64,000 nt of DNA from Candidatus Fredericiella danica (lineage in GTDB: Bacteria > Chloroflexota > Anaerolineae > Caldilineales > Caldilineaceae). A model generated the notes under the pieces. It saw nothing but the letters and a program-made list of their open reading frames with translations, was not told the origin of the DNA and searched no databases. Numbering within the stretch: position 1 is the stretch's first letter; every line of letters begins with the position of its first letter. The translations under genes were made by a program, and so were the position numbers. Location of the stretch: positions 62,001-126,000 of the forward strand of contig JADJPH010000009.1 of NCBI GenBank assembly GCA_016713335.1. Direction: 5' to 3'. This document shows positions 20,472 through 28,528 of this stretch, piece by piece.

Positions 20472-22346
20472 ATGTCCCCTCCGCTCTTGCTTCTGCCTGC
20501 CCCCCGCCAACTGGCGCTTGAAGATGGCGTCTTTGTCCTTCCCAAGCAGCGGCTGCTGGTCGTGGACGCACCGGATGTACAGACCGTGCTGCACACCGCC
20601 AACATGCTATCTCGGGCGCTTCGTGCCCATGCCGAGGTAACGTGGGAAATGGCGGCAGGAAATGGCGCCCCCGATGACCTTGTAGGCGCCGTACTCCGCG
20701 TGACGCCGGGCGTGGTGGGGCATGCACAAGGCTATTCGTTGACGGTTGCCGCCGATCATATTGAACTGATCGCGTCGACGCCTGCCGGTCTGTTCTATGG
20801 CGTCCAGACGCTGGCGCAGATTTTGAGCCAGGTGGGTGGCAACCTGCCCAGGTTGCGGTGCGTGGATTGGCCAGATTATGCCCAGCGCGGTGTGATGCTG
20901 GACATCAGCCGGAACAAGGTGCCGACGCTGCAGACGCTAAAACACCTGATCGATCTCTTGGCGGGTTGGAAGGTGAATCAGTTGCAGTTCTACACCGAGC
21001 ATACCTTTGCCTATCGCTCCCATCCTGCCGTCTGGGCCGATGCCTCACCGCTTACAGGGGAGGAGATCCTGGCGCTGGATCGGTATTGTTGCGAGCGGTT
21101 CATTGAATTGACGCCGAATCAGAGTTCGTTCACTCACATGGGGCGGTGGCTGGCACTTGAGCGCTATCGGGCGCTGGCAGAGGCGCCTGACGGCTGTGAC
21201 ATGCCCTGGGGACGCGAGGTGACGCCTTTCAGCCTGAATCCTACCGATCCCGCCAGCTTGGAGTTTCTGAGTTCACTCTACGATGAACTGCTGCCCCACT
21301 TCAGCAGCCGGCAGATCAACGTCGGTTGTGACGAGGCCTTTGACCTTGGCCAGGGGCGTAGCCAGGCGCGCGTGGCGGAGGTTGGCGTCGGCCGGGTCTA
21401 TCTGGAGTTTCTGCTGAAGCTTTACCGCATGGTGAAGCGGCGCGGGCATACCATGCAGTTCTGGGCGGACATCATCCTCACCCATCCTGAACTTGTGCCG
21501 GAAATTCCACACGATGCGATCGCACTGGTGTGGGGCTACTCCGCAGACTATCCATTTGATGAGCAGTGTGCGGTGCTGGCGCATTCAGGCATCCCCTTTT
21601 ACGTGTGTCCCGGCACGTCGTCATGGAACAGCGTTGGCGGGCGCACAGAGAACGCAATCAACAACATCCGCAACGCGGCCGAAAACGGGCTCAGGTACGG
21701 TGCGGTCGGTCTGCTCAACACCGATTGGGGCGACAACGGTCACTGGCAACCGTTGCCGGTCAGCTACCCAGCCTTTCTCTATGGTGCGGGCGTAAGTTGG
21801 TGTCTGCAAGCAAACCAGGACATGGACCTGCCGGCGATGTTGAATCGCTTTGCATTTCAAGATAGTTCGGAAATCATGGGCGCCGCCACGGTCGATTTGG
21901 GGAATGTCTACTTGTCGACGCGAATGCGGCTGCCCAACGGCAGCGTGCTTTTCGAACTTTTGCAACGCCGGCCGGAACAGATCGCCAGTTGGGTAGGGAG
22001 TCACGGCATCACGGATCCGATGAATGGTTTGCGGGCGGCGTTGATGGCCGTTGAGCAGGCGGCGTATCCCTTGGAGCGAGTCGAGATTCGCACCACCGAA
22101 GGGGCCCAGGAGGTGCGTGAGCTGCGCTGGGTGGCAAAAATGCTCCGCCATGCCTGCTGGCGTGGCACATGGGCGCTGACGCGTGCCCGTGGCGTGGAGC
22201 ACACGAACCTACGCCAGGAACTGATTGCCGAGGCGGATGACCTGATTGCGGAGTTCCAGGAAATCTGGCACGCACGCAATCGGCCGGGCGGCTACCAGGA
22301 GAGCGTTGCCATGATGCAACAAATGCGCGCTGACTACGCCCTGTAG
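20472..22346 (+). CDS. GH20-type beta-N-acetylhexosaminidase-like glycoside hydrolase
   Basis: A 624-residue protein with an N-terminal GH20b/zincin-like domain (LLPAPRQLALEDGVFVLP ... TPAGLFYGVQTLAQIL) and a GH20 TIM barrel beginning RGVMLDISRNKVPTLQTLK. The conserved Asp-Glu pair of GH20 (general acid/base plus amide-stabilising residue) is visible as VGCDEAFDLG near residues 287-288. The expected substrate is terminal N-acetylhexosamine, but the barrel is shorter and more divergent than classical chitobiases, so specificity is open. No signal peptide is apparent, suggesting a cytosolic role in sugar recycling. ATG 20472 is preferred because GAGG lies 6 nt upstream; an in-frame TTG occurs at 20460. 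Unbroken over 1.9 kb. Confidence 0.83.
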   Translation: MSPPLLLLPAPRQLALEDGVFVLPKQRLLVVDAPDVQTVLHTANMLSRALRAHAEVTWEMAAGNGAPDDLVGAVLRVTPGVVGHAQGYSLTVAADHIELIASTPAGLFYGVQTLAQILSQVGGNLPRLRCVDWPDYAQRGVMLDISRNKVPTLQTLKHLIDLLAGWKVNQLQFYTEHTFAYRSHPAVWADASPLTGEEILALDRYCCERFIELTPNQSSFTHMGRWLALERYRALAEAPDGCDMPWGREVTPFSLNPTDPASLEFLSSLYDELLPHFSSRQINVGCDEAFDLGQGRSQARVAEVGVGRVYLEFLLKLYRMVKRRGHTMQFWADIILTHPELVPEIPHDAIALVWGYSADYPFDEQCAVLAHSGIPFYVCPGTSSWNSVGGRTENAINNIRNAAENGLRYGAVGLLNTDWGDNGHWQPLPVSYPAFLYGAGVSWCLQANQDMDLPAMLNRFAFQDSSEIMGAATVDLGNVYLSTRMRLPNGSVLFELLQRRPEQIASWVGSHGITDPMNGLRAALMAVEQAAYPLERVEIRTTEGAQEVRELRWVAKMLRHACWRGTWALTRARGVEHTNLRQELIAEADDLIAEFQEIWHARNRPGGYQESVAMMQQMRADYAL

Positions 22347-22453
22347 AGCATCAGGAAAACGAACACGATGAAGAGAAAGATCGTAAAGAGCGCTTTCCAG
22401 AGATCGATCTTGCGATCGAGATAGGGTTTCCCCTGATAGGATTCTTTAGCCAC
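22334..22453 (-). CDS. Small single-pass membrane protein (39 aa, candidate)
   Basis: A short frame starting GTG (22451-22453), beginning VAKESYQGKPYLDRKIDLWK and followed by one hydrophobic helix (ALFTIFLFIVFVFLMLY). It overlaps the last codons of the convergent glycosidase gene by 13 bp. The clear amphipathic-plus-hydrophobic layout is the only support; the ribosome site is weak. It lies downstream of the large acidic-repeat protein gene and could be its last cistron. No family recognised. Confidence 0.42.
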   Translation of the reverse strand: MAKESYQGKPYLDRKIDLWKALFTIFLFIVFVFLMLYRA

Positions 22454-22530
22454 GGCTGCCTGTCACATTTTCCGGCATTCAAGCCAATCCCCGCGCAGCC
22501 ACCAGCCACACGGAAAAATCAGGATTTGGA

Positions 22531-25500
22531 TCACCGCGTGGGCACCAGAAACAGCATTTCCAACTCTTGCTGGCTGAGCACCGCCAACTTCTGGTATGAA
22601 GTCACGCCGGCCATTTGGAGCCGCTCGGCATGGGCTGCGGTCAGCGTTGGAATCCGGGTGAGGTCATCCGCCTGGGTTGGGGCTGGCGCCGGCTTACGCT
22701 GAAATAGCCGTGTGATTTCCCCATAGGTGAGCCTCGACTGTTGCATGAGGCGCACAACTGCATATTCAGTGCGCGATAGGTTGCGCGCCGTATAGGTGCC
22801 ATCGATATTCTCCGGCGGCGCGCTTTCCAGTCCGGGCGTGGGGCCTTCTTGATCCATGCGAGTGATCAACTCGTGCACCGAAGTGACCAGTTCATCGATC
22901 CGTTCCGGGGTGGCGCTTGATTCTTCCCCAGGCGGAATCACGTTCGCGCGTTCGGGTGGTGCATCCGGTTCCGGTGCACCGGGTGGCAACTCCTGCCCTT
23001 GCGGTCCTTCCGCACTTCGCGCCGCCGCAAGGGCTGAGGCGGCAAGAGCGGGCATCATTGTCTCAAGCACTTCCGGGATTTCGGCGGTGTCGATGGCTGT
23101 TGCCAGGTCCGGTGCCTGGGGTTGCCACGCGTCTGCCGCGTCCACCTCGGGCAGCATGTCGTCGGATGGCGCGTCCTTACCGGCTTCCTGCGCCTCCAAA
23201 GTTGACGCTGCCGTTGGAGCTTCGTGGCTCACAGGTTCTGCAGCAGGCTCGGTTTTGTCGAGAGGTGGGACGCCGTTCTGGTACGCTTCAGGGCTGTTTG
23301 GAATTGGTGTAGCGGTCGTGGATTCCGGCGCCGTTTCGGTGTGCCGCAACGCTTTGCGGAACCCGGCGATGGCAGCGCCACCGGCCGCCAAGATGGCGGC
23401 CGTGACACCTGGCCGTGAAGTATCGTCTTCACTCGTCTGCGCGTTGGCGGAAGGGGCTTGAACTGCCTCTGTTGCCGGTGAAGCGATTTGCGGCGCAGAC
23501 GCCTGCGCCGTCGCACCGGCTTCGATTGGGGGGGGCAATTCGGCTCGGCTGGCGCTCGGCATGGGCGGTGTGTGGGGGACAGTTTCACCGGATTCCTGCA
23601 CGGGAGCTGGCTGTGTGGATGTCGGCGGTGTGGCGCTGGCTGCGGCGGATGAAGTGGGTGCGCCGGGCGCTGTTGCGGCTGGCGCTTGCGGCGCAGGCGA
23701 TGCACTGGCGGACTCGCCGGCAGACGGTGCGTGGGTCGCATGGGCAATTCCCGCCGCAGCGGCTGCTTTGCGGGCCTTGTGGGCGTGGGGTGTTTGTCCG
23801 TCAGATGGGGTGGCGTCGGTATCCTGCGGTGCGCTGTCTACCCCGCCGCCCGGTGCAGCGGTCGGCGATGCCGTGGGATCGTTGACAGGCTCTGGCGCCG
23901 CAGCCGCATCGCTCCAGAGGGCCTCATCGTCTTCCGCTGGTTCCGGTTCGTTGGCTGCGAGTGGCGGCTCTGGCGCCGCATCCGCATCGCTCCAGAGGGC
24001 TTCGTCGTCGTCCGGATGTTCCGGTTCGTTGGCTGCGAGTGGCGGCTCTGGCGCCGCATCCGCATCGCTCCAGAGGGCTTCGTCGTCGTCCGGATGTTCC
24101 GGTTCGCTGGCTGCGAGTGGCGGCTCTGACGCTGCATCCGCATCACTCCATAGCGCTTCGTCGTCCTCCGGTGCTTCCGGTTCGCTCGCCGAGTGTGGCA
24201 ACTCTGGCGTTGCATCCGCATCGCTCCAGAGGGCTTCGTCGTCTTCCGGTGGTTCTGGTTCGCTCGCTTCGAGTTGTAGCTCTGGCGCTTCCTCCGCGTC
24301 GCTCCAGCGCGTCTCGTCGTCATCGGCAGGCTCTTGGTCATTGGCCAGCGCCTGGGCGGCTATCGGTGTGGCCACTGTGCGCGCGGCCGCGGATTCTCGA
24401 CCCGCCGCAGGTTGCGCGGTGGCGACGGGGGCAACCCCCGCGGCGGCGGCGCCGCCTGGATGAAGTGGCGCTTCGTCCGGTGTGCCAGGTGGTGGCGTCT
24501 TTGGGTCTTGTGCGTCAGACGCCACCGCCTTCGTCACGGCAGCGACGGCTGCCGCTGTCGCTGCAATTCTGGCTTTGGTGCGATCCGGGGCGGGCGCTGG
24601 TTCTGGTTGCGCTTGAGAAACGACTGGGGCGGCTGTAACCCCACTTTCAGTGGTCGCCGGAAGCGTCGTGCCGGGTGCATTGCGCGCGGTCGCAGGCAAG
24701 CCAGTAGGATTGGCGGCGGTCGCCGGCGCCGTGCCTGGCTGGGTGGCGCCGCCCTGCGTTCCTGGCAACAAGTCCATGGTCGTGCTTGCCGTAGCGGGCA
24801 ATGCGGATTGCGTGATGGGAACGGCCGTTTCACCTGCCTGCGTTGCGGCCTCTGCACCAGTTGCAACAGGCGCCGCAGACACTGCCCGCTCGGTTTCATC
24901 CGCCGGTGGAATCCCGGCGTTCGGATTCGAACGCGGATCGCCACCGGCTGGAGGCGGTGGTTCGGCAATCGGTTCAACAGGATCGGCTGTTTCCGCGGCG
25001 GGTTCATGACCGTCGTGCACATGCCTGGCGATCGCGGCCGCTGCGCCTGCCGCAATCAATGGCGCCATTGCGCTCGGGTCATTTTGTACAGGGGGAGTCG
25101 CCTGCACTTTCGGGGGTGGTTTCTCCACTAGTGGCGGCGGCGTGGTCACTTCGCGATAGGCGCTCAGTTCGTAGTTAAAGAGATCCTGGGCAGAGGTCTG
25201 CGGTTTTGCCCCGCTTTTGGTGGCGGCGCGAATCGGAGGCGGTTCCTCCTCGTGTCCGCTGGCTGCCATTGCGGCGACGGCGGCGCCAGTGGCTGCGGCT
25301 AGCGCAGCATAATTGGCGGGCGCCGGCTGCACTGCGACGGTTTGGGGCGGTGTAGCCAGTGGCGTTGGTTGTCGGCTCGCTGCGCCAGCGGCGTCCTGGC
25401 TAAATGCGTCTGCTTCATAGTCCAGCAACGCGGTTTGCTCATCATAGTAGTCTTCCGACGCATAGGCGCTTTCTGACGGCGCCGGACCAGGGGGCGGCGC

Positions 25501-25677
25501 GTTCTGGGTGTAGGTTACCCGGGCTTCAGCGGTTGCGGCCGCAACCGCCTGATTGATCTGCTCTGCGCGACGTCCACGGTAATAGAGCCATTCCCAAAGG
25601 CTGGAAATCACAAAGCCGATTATCATACCGACAATAAGTGTCGCTGCGAGCAACTGCGGCGTATCGATTGGGGTCAT
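22531..25677 (-). CDS. Large membrane-anchored, acidic tandem-repeat protein with C-terminal HhH-like module
   Basis: A 1048-residue protein with one N-terminal transmembrane helix (LLAATLIVGMIIGFVISSLWEW), then a very long Ala/Pro/Thr/Glu-rich low-complexity region expected to be disordered. Near the middle (about 23890-24325) six tandem copies of a 26-residue acidic unit occur (core DDDEALWSDADAAPE). The C-terminus is folded-looking: DLTRIPTLTAAHAERLQMAG then SYQKLAVLSQQELEMLFLV, resembling helix-hairpin-helix modules. ATG 25675-25677 is chosen because AGGTG precedes it and a strong promoter lies upstream; the frame extends 15 codons further. No named family recognised. The layout suggests a scaffold tethered to the inner membrane. 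Confidence 0.75.
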   Translation of the reverse strand: MTPIDTPQLLAATLIVGMIIGFVISSLWEWLYYRGRRAEQINQAVAAATAEARVTYTQNAPPPGPAPSESAYASEDYYDEQTALLDYEADAFSQDAAGAASRQPTPLATPPQTVAVQPAPANYAALAAATGAAVAAMAASGHEEEPPPIRAATKSGAKPQTSAQDLFNYELSAYREVTTPPPLVEKPPPKVQATPPVQNDPSAMAPLIAAGAAAAIARHVHDGHEPAAETADPVEPIAEPPPPAGGDPRSNPNAGIPPADETERAVSAAPVATGAEAATQAGETAVPITQSALPATASTTMDLLPGTQGGATQPGTAPATAANPTGLPATARNAPGTTLPATTESGVTAAPVVSQAQPEPAPAPDRTKARIAATAAAVAAVTKAVASDAQDPKTPPPGTPDEAPLHPGGAAAAGVAPVATAQPAAGRESAAARTVATPIAAQALANDQEPADDDETRWSDAEEAPELQLEASEPEPPEDDEALWSDADATPELPHSASEPEAPEDDEALWSDADAASEPPLAASEPEHPDDDEALWSDADAAPEPPLAANEPEHPDDDEALWSDADAAPEPPLAANEPEPAEDDEALWSDAAAAPEPVNDPTASPTAAPGGGVDSAPQDTDATPSDGQTPHAHKARKAAAAAGIAHATHAPSAGESASASPAPQAPAATAPGAPTSSAAASATPPTSTQPAPVQESGETVPHTPPMPSASRAELPPPIEAGATAQASAPQIASPATEAVQAPSANAQTSEDDTSRPGVTAAILAAGGAAIAGFRKALRHTETAPESTTATPIPNSPEAYQNGVPPLDKTEPAAEPVSHEAPTAASTLEAQEAGKDAPSDDMLPEVDAADAWQPQAPDLATAIDTAEIPEVLETMMPALAASALAAARSAEGPQGQELPPGAPEPDAPPERANVIPPGEESSATPERIDELVTSVHELITRMDQEGPTPGLESAPPENIDGTYTARNLSRTEYAVVRLMQQSRLTYGEITRLFQRKPAPAPTQADDLTRIPTLTAAHAERLQMAGVTSYQKLAVLSQQELEMLFLVPTR
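23890..24325. repeat. Six tandem 78-bp coding repeats
   Basis: In-frame repeat of about 78 bp (26 codons) inside the acidic-repeat protein gene. The two central copies are almost identical, the outer ones diverge, which indicates recent internal expansion. Confidence 0.85.
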
Positions 25678-25778
25678 TGGTTTGCACCTCGGCGTCCAGC
25701 ATTGTGGCGTCGATGCTATCAACGCGTTGTTGGCAAAAGCAAGGGCGCGCTGAAGATTCGCCGGCTGGGGCCACTTTC

Positions 25779-25807
25779 ATCATACAATGGGCAGATCGAA
25801 GTGTCAA
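25779..25807 (-). promoter_or_regulatory. Consensus sigma-70 promoter for the acidic-repeat protein gene
   Basis: Minus strand TTGACA (25802-25807), 17-nt spacer, TATGAT (25779-25784). The -35 overlaps the stop codon of the upstream TrmH-family gene. Confidence 0.82.
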
Positions 25808-26590
25808 CGCGGATTGCGGCGCTGGCGTGCCGCTTCAAATAAAATGATCGAGCCGGCGACGCCTGCGTTTAAGGATTCAGTCTTGCCCGCCATTGGGATC
25901 GTGATGGCGACCGCCAGTGCTCGCATCTCTGCGCCGGCGCCAACTGACTCTGAACCGACGGCCAGCAACGATGGCTTTCGCCAATCGACTTGATCATAGT
26001 CGAGTGCACCTGCTGTGTCGGCCACATAACTAGCGACACCATCCTGCAACAATGGCAGCACCTGTGCCCATGTGGGGCAAGCGCGGATGGGGAGCCGGAA
26101 GTGGGCGCCCATGGCTGCGCGCAGGACCTTCTCATTGAAAGGATCGACGCTACCCGGGCCAAAGATGGCCAGTTCGGCGCCGGCGGCTTCGGCGCTGCGC
26201 AGCAGCGTGCCGGCATTGCCAGGGTCGCGGATCCCGTCCAGCATGAGGGTGAGTGTGCGCACCGGTGACAACGGCAAGTCTGGTGCGGGAAAGAGCGCGG
26301 CGATACCCTGTGGGTGGACCGTATCGGTGAGGGAAGCGAAGACGGCGGGGGCGCAGGCCAACGTCTCGTATTGCGCCGTCGCAATCGTGTTAAGCAAGGC
26401 AGCCGCGCCCTGGATTCGCCTCGATCAAGGAGGGTTCATAGAGTGTGAGCAGCGGCCGTTGTCCACTTTGCCAGGCGTCGCCGATCAGGCGCACGCCTTC
26501 AAGGAGTAGTTGGCCGGCAGCCTGACGCTCCTTGCGCTGCGCCAATTTGCGAAGTTCTTTGATGCGGGAGTTGTGGACGCTGGTAATCAT
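25804..26590 (-). CDS. TrmH/SpoU family RNA 2'-O-methyltransferase (one frameshift)
   Basis: SPOUT-fold methyltransferase (about 262 residues) that would use S-adenosylmethionine to methylate a ribose 2'-OH of rRNA or tRNA. N-terminal substrate-binding region SRIKELRKLAQRKERQA ... LLEGVRLI; catalytic knot motifs LDGIRDPGNAGTLLRSAEAA (motif 1), LLAVGSESVGAG (motif 2) and ESLNAGVAGSIILFEAARQR (motif 3). Frame changes near 26400 (EANPGRG / ALLNTIATAQYE). Start ATG 26588-26590. It follows the rplT terminator and may have its own weak promoter. The target nucleotide cannot be decided. Confidence 0.88.
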
Positions 26591-26617
26591 GGCAAAGCAC
26601 GCGTCAACCGGAAAATG

Positions 26618-26647
26618 AACGGCAGGAACCATTCGGTTCCTGCCGTT
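26618..26647 (-). terminator. Intrinsic terminator after rplT
   Basis: Perfect 13-bp stem AACGGCAGGAACC (26618-26630) / GGTTCCTGCCGTT (26635-26647) with a 4-nt loop, between rplT and the TrmH gene. On the minus strand it is followed by CATTTTCC, a weak U-tract. Confidence 0.75.
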
Positions 26648-26682
26648 TTGCGCTTGTCAGAAGCAGTGCGATGGACTTGGAA

Positions 26683-27357
<675 letters not shown>

Positions 27358-27475
27358 TTTTGTTTCTCCTTCCGTGAGGGCGGATACGGTGACAACCGCA
27401 TCACTTTGTCAGCCGTTCACGTGCGGCAAATAAGTTGATAACGATCCTACAAACCACGCGAAGACGGTTCGCGCG

Positions 27476-27685
27476 TTAGTTCTGAACAGCCTTGCCGCCC
27501 ATCGTCTTGACCTGCTTTGCGATGTAGTTCACATCGGTCGAGACGGCGTGGCGGAAATCACTCTTCTTGCTGCTTTTCTTGCGGCGGCGCAAGTGCGTCC
27601 GCCCTGCCAGCATGCGCATGACTTTGCCGTTCTTGGTCACGCGAAAGCGCTTGGCCGTTCCCTTGTGTGTCTTCAGCTTTGGCAT
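27476..27685 (-). CDS. rpmI: 50S ribosomal protein L35
   Basis: A 69-residue basic protein, MPKLKTHKGTAKRFRVTKNG ... GRTHLRRRKKSSKKSDFRHA, a full-length match to L35. Start ATG 27683-27685 lies 5 nt from a perfect AAGGAGG. The gene sits in the conserved infC-rpmI-rplT order, about 120 nt ahead of rplT, and behind a terminator-like hairpin (27735-27754). Confidence 0.95.
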   Translation of the reverse strand: MPKLKTHKGTAKRFRVTKNGKVMRMLAGRTHLRRRKKSSKKSDFRHAVSTDVNYIAKQVKTMGGKAVQN

Positions 27686-27734
27686 TTTGGCCTCCTTCCG
27701 TTCTGATTCGTACGCTCTTCTGACAGACGTGAAA

Positions 27735-27754
27735 AACGGGCGCATCCGCCCGTT
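27735..27754 (-). terminator. Attenuator-like hairpin between infC and rpmI
   Basis: Perfect 8-bp stem AACGGGCG (27735-27742) / CGCCCGTT (27747-27754) with a 4-nt loop; on the minus strand it is followed by a run of five Us. It would terminate part of the transcripts leaving infC, or serve as an attenuator for rpmI-rplT. Confidence 0.72.
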
Positions 27755-27848
27755 CTGCACAAAGCGCAAGTTGGAAGGGTAACCTACCTGCGAGGAAATG
27801 TCAATTTAGACGCCATCTTTTTGGCGTCAAAGCAACGAAGTTGTGGGC

Positions 27849-28394
27849 TCAGCCGTGACCGGCTGGCGCCAGAATCATGATCATACTACTGCCATCTAGC
27901 AGTGGCATCGATTCGACCACGGTGACGTCGGCCACGTCGCGCGCCACACGTTCCAGCAGGGTGCGGGCGACTTCCGGGTGCTGCATTTCGCGGCCGCGGA
28001 AGCGGATGCGGACGCGCACCTTTGCGCCATCTGCCGAGAACTTCTTGATCTTGTTGACCACGACCTGAACATCACGATCGTCGGTCTTGGGGCGCAGGCG
28101 AACTTCTTTGACCTCGATCTGCTTCTGCGCTTTGCGTGATTCGCGCTCGCGCTTCTGCTTTTCAAAAAGGTATTTGCCATAGTCCATTAAGCGACAGACG
28201 GGTGGATTGGCGTTGGGCGCGACTTCCACAAGGTCGAGTTGCTTGTCGGTGGCAATTTGAAGGGCGTCCCGGATCGAGAGGATGCCAAGTTGCTGTCCTG
28301 AACTGTCGATCACGCGCACTTCTCGCGCGCGGATCTCCGAGTTGATCCGGGTGGTGTCCGCAACGGTCGGGCGGGGAAAATCTCTCCGAGTAAT
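27849..28394 (-). CDS. infC: Translation initiation factor IF-3, ATT start codon
   Basis: A 181-residue IF-3 that keeps 30S subunits free and proofreads the start codon-anticodon pair. N domain: RINSEIRAREVRVIDSSGQQ, YGKYLFEKQKRERESRK linker; C domain: RFRGREMQHPEVARTLLERV. The start is ATT at 28392-28394, seven nt behind a strong AAGGAG (28402-28407); no ATG, GTG or TTG lies at a suitable distance. An AUU start is the classic means by which IF-3 represses its own translation. A protein started at the next GTG would lack the first 25 conserved residues. Confidence 0.94.
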   Translation of the reverse strand: MTRRDFPRPTVADTTRINSEIRAREVRVIDSSGQQLGILSIRDALQIATDKQLDLVEVAPNANPPVCRLMDYGKYLFEKQKRERESRKAQKQIEVKEVRLRPKTDDRDVQVVVNKIKKFSADGAKVRVRIRFRGREMQHPEVARTLLERVARDVADVTVVESMPLLDGSSMIMILAPAGHG

Positions 28395-28528
28395 AGGTGT
28401 GCTCCTTAAATGAAAATGATTATCCTCAATTCCAGGCGCCGCTCCAGTAAGTTACTTGGATTCGCTTGGCGAAGGCGCGCGGCTGCAAGGTTCGGACTCC
28501 GGCAGTATAGCATCCTCGCATGGGGGCG

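Noticed and set aside
23890..24325. Possible CRISPR or VNTR outside coding sequence
   Set aside because: The 78-bp units are in frame and encode a clear acidic peptide repeat.
22856..25178. Long plus-strand open frames (up to 300 codons) opposite the acidic-repeat protein
   Set aside because: Ser/Gly- or Arg-rich antisense shadows caused by the repetitive high-GC coding strand; no start signals or recognisable motifs.
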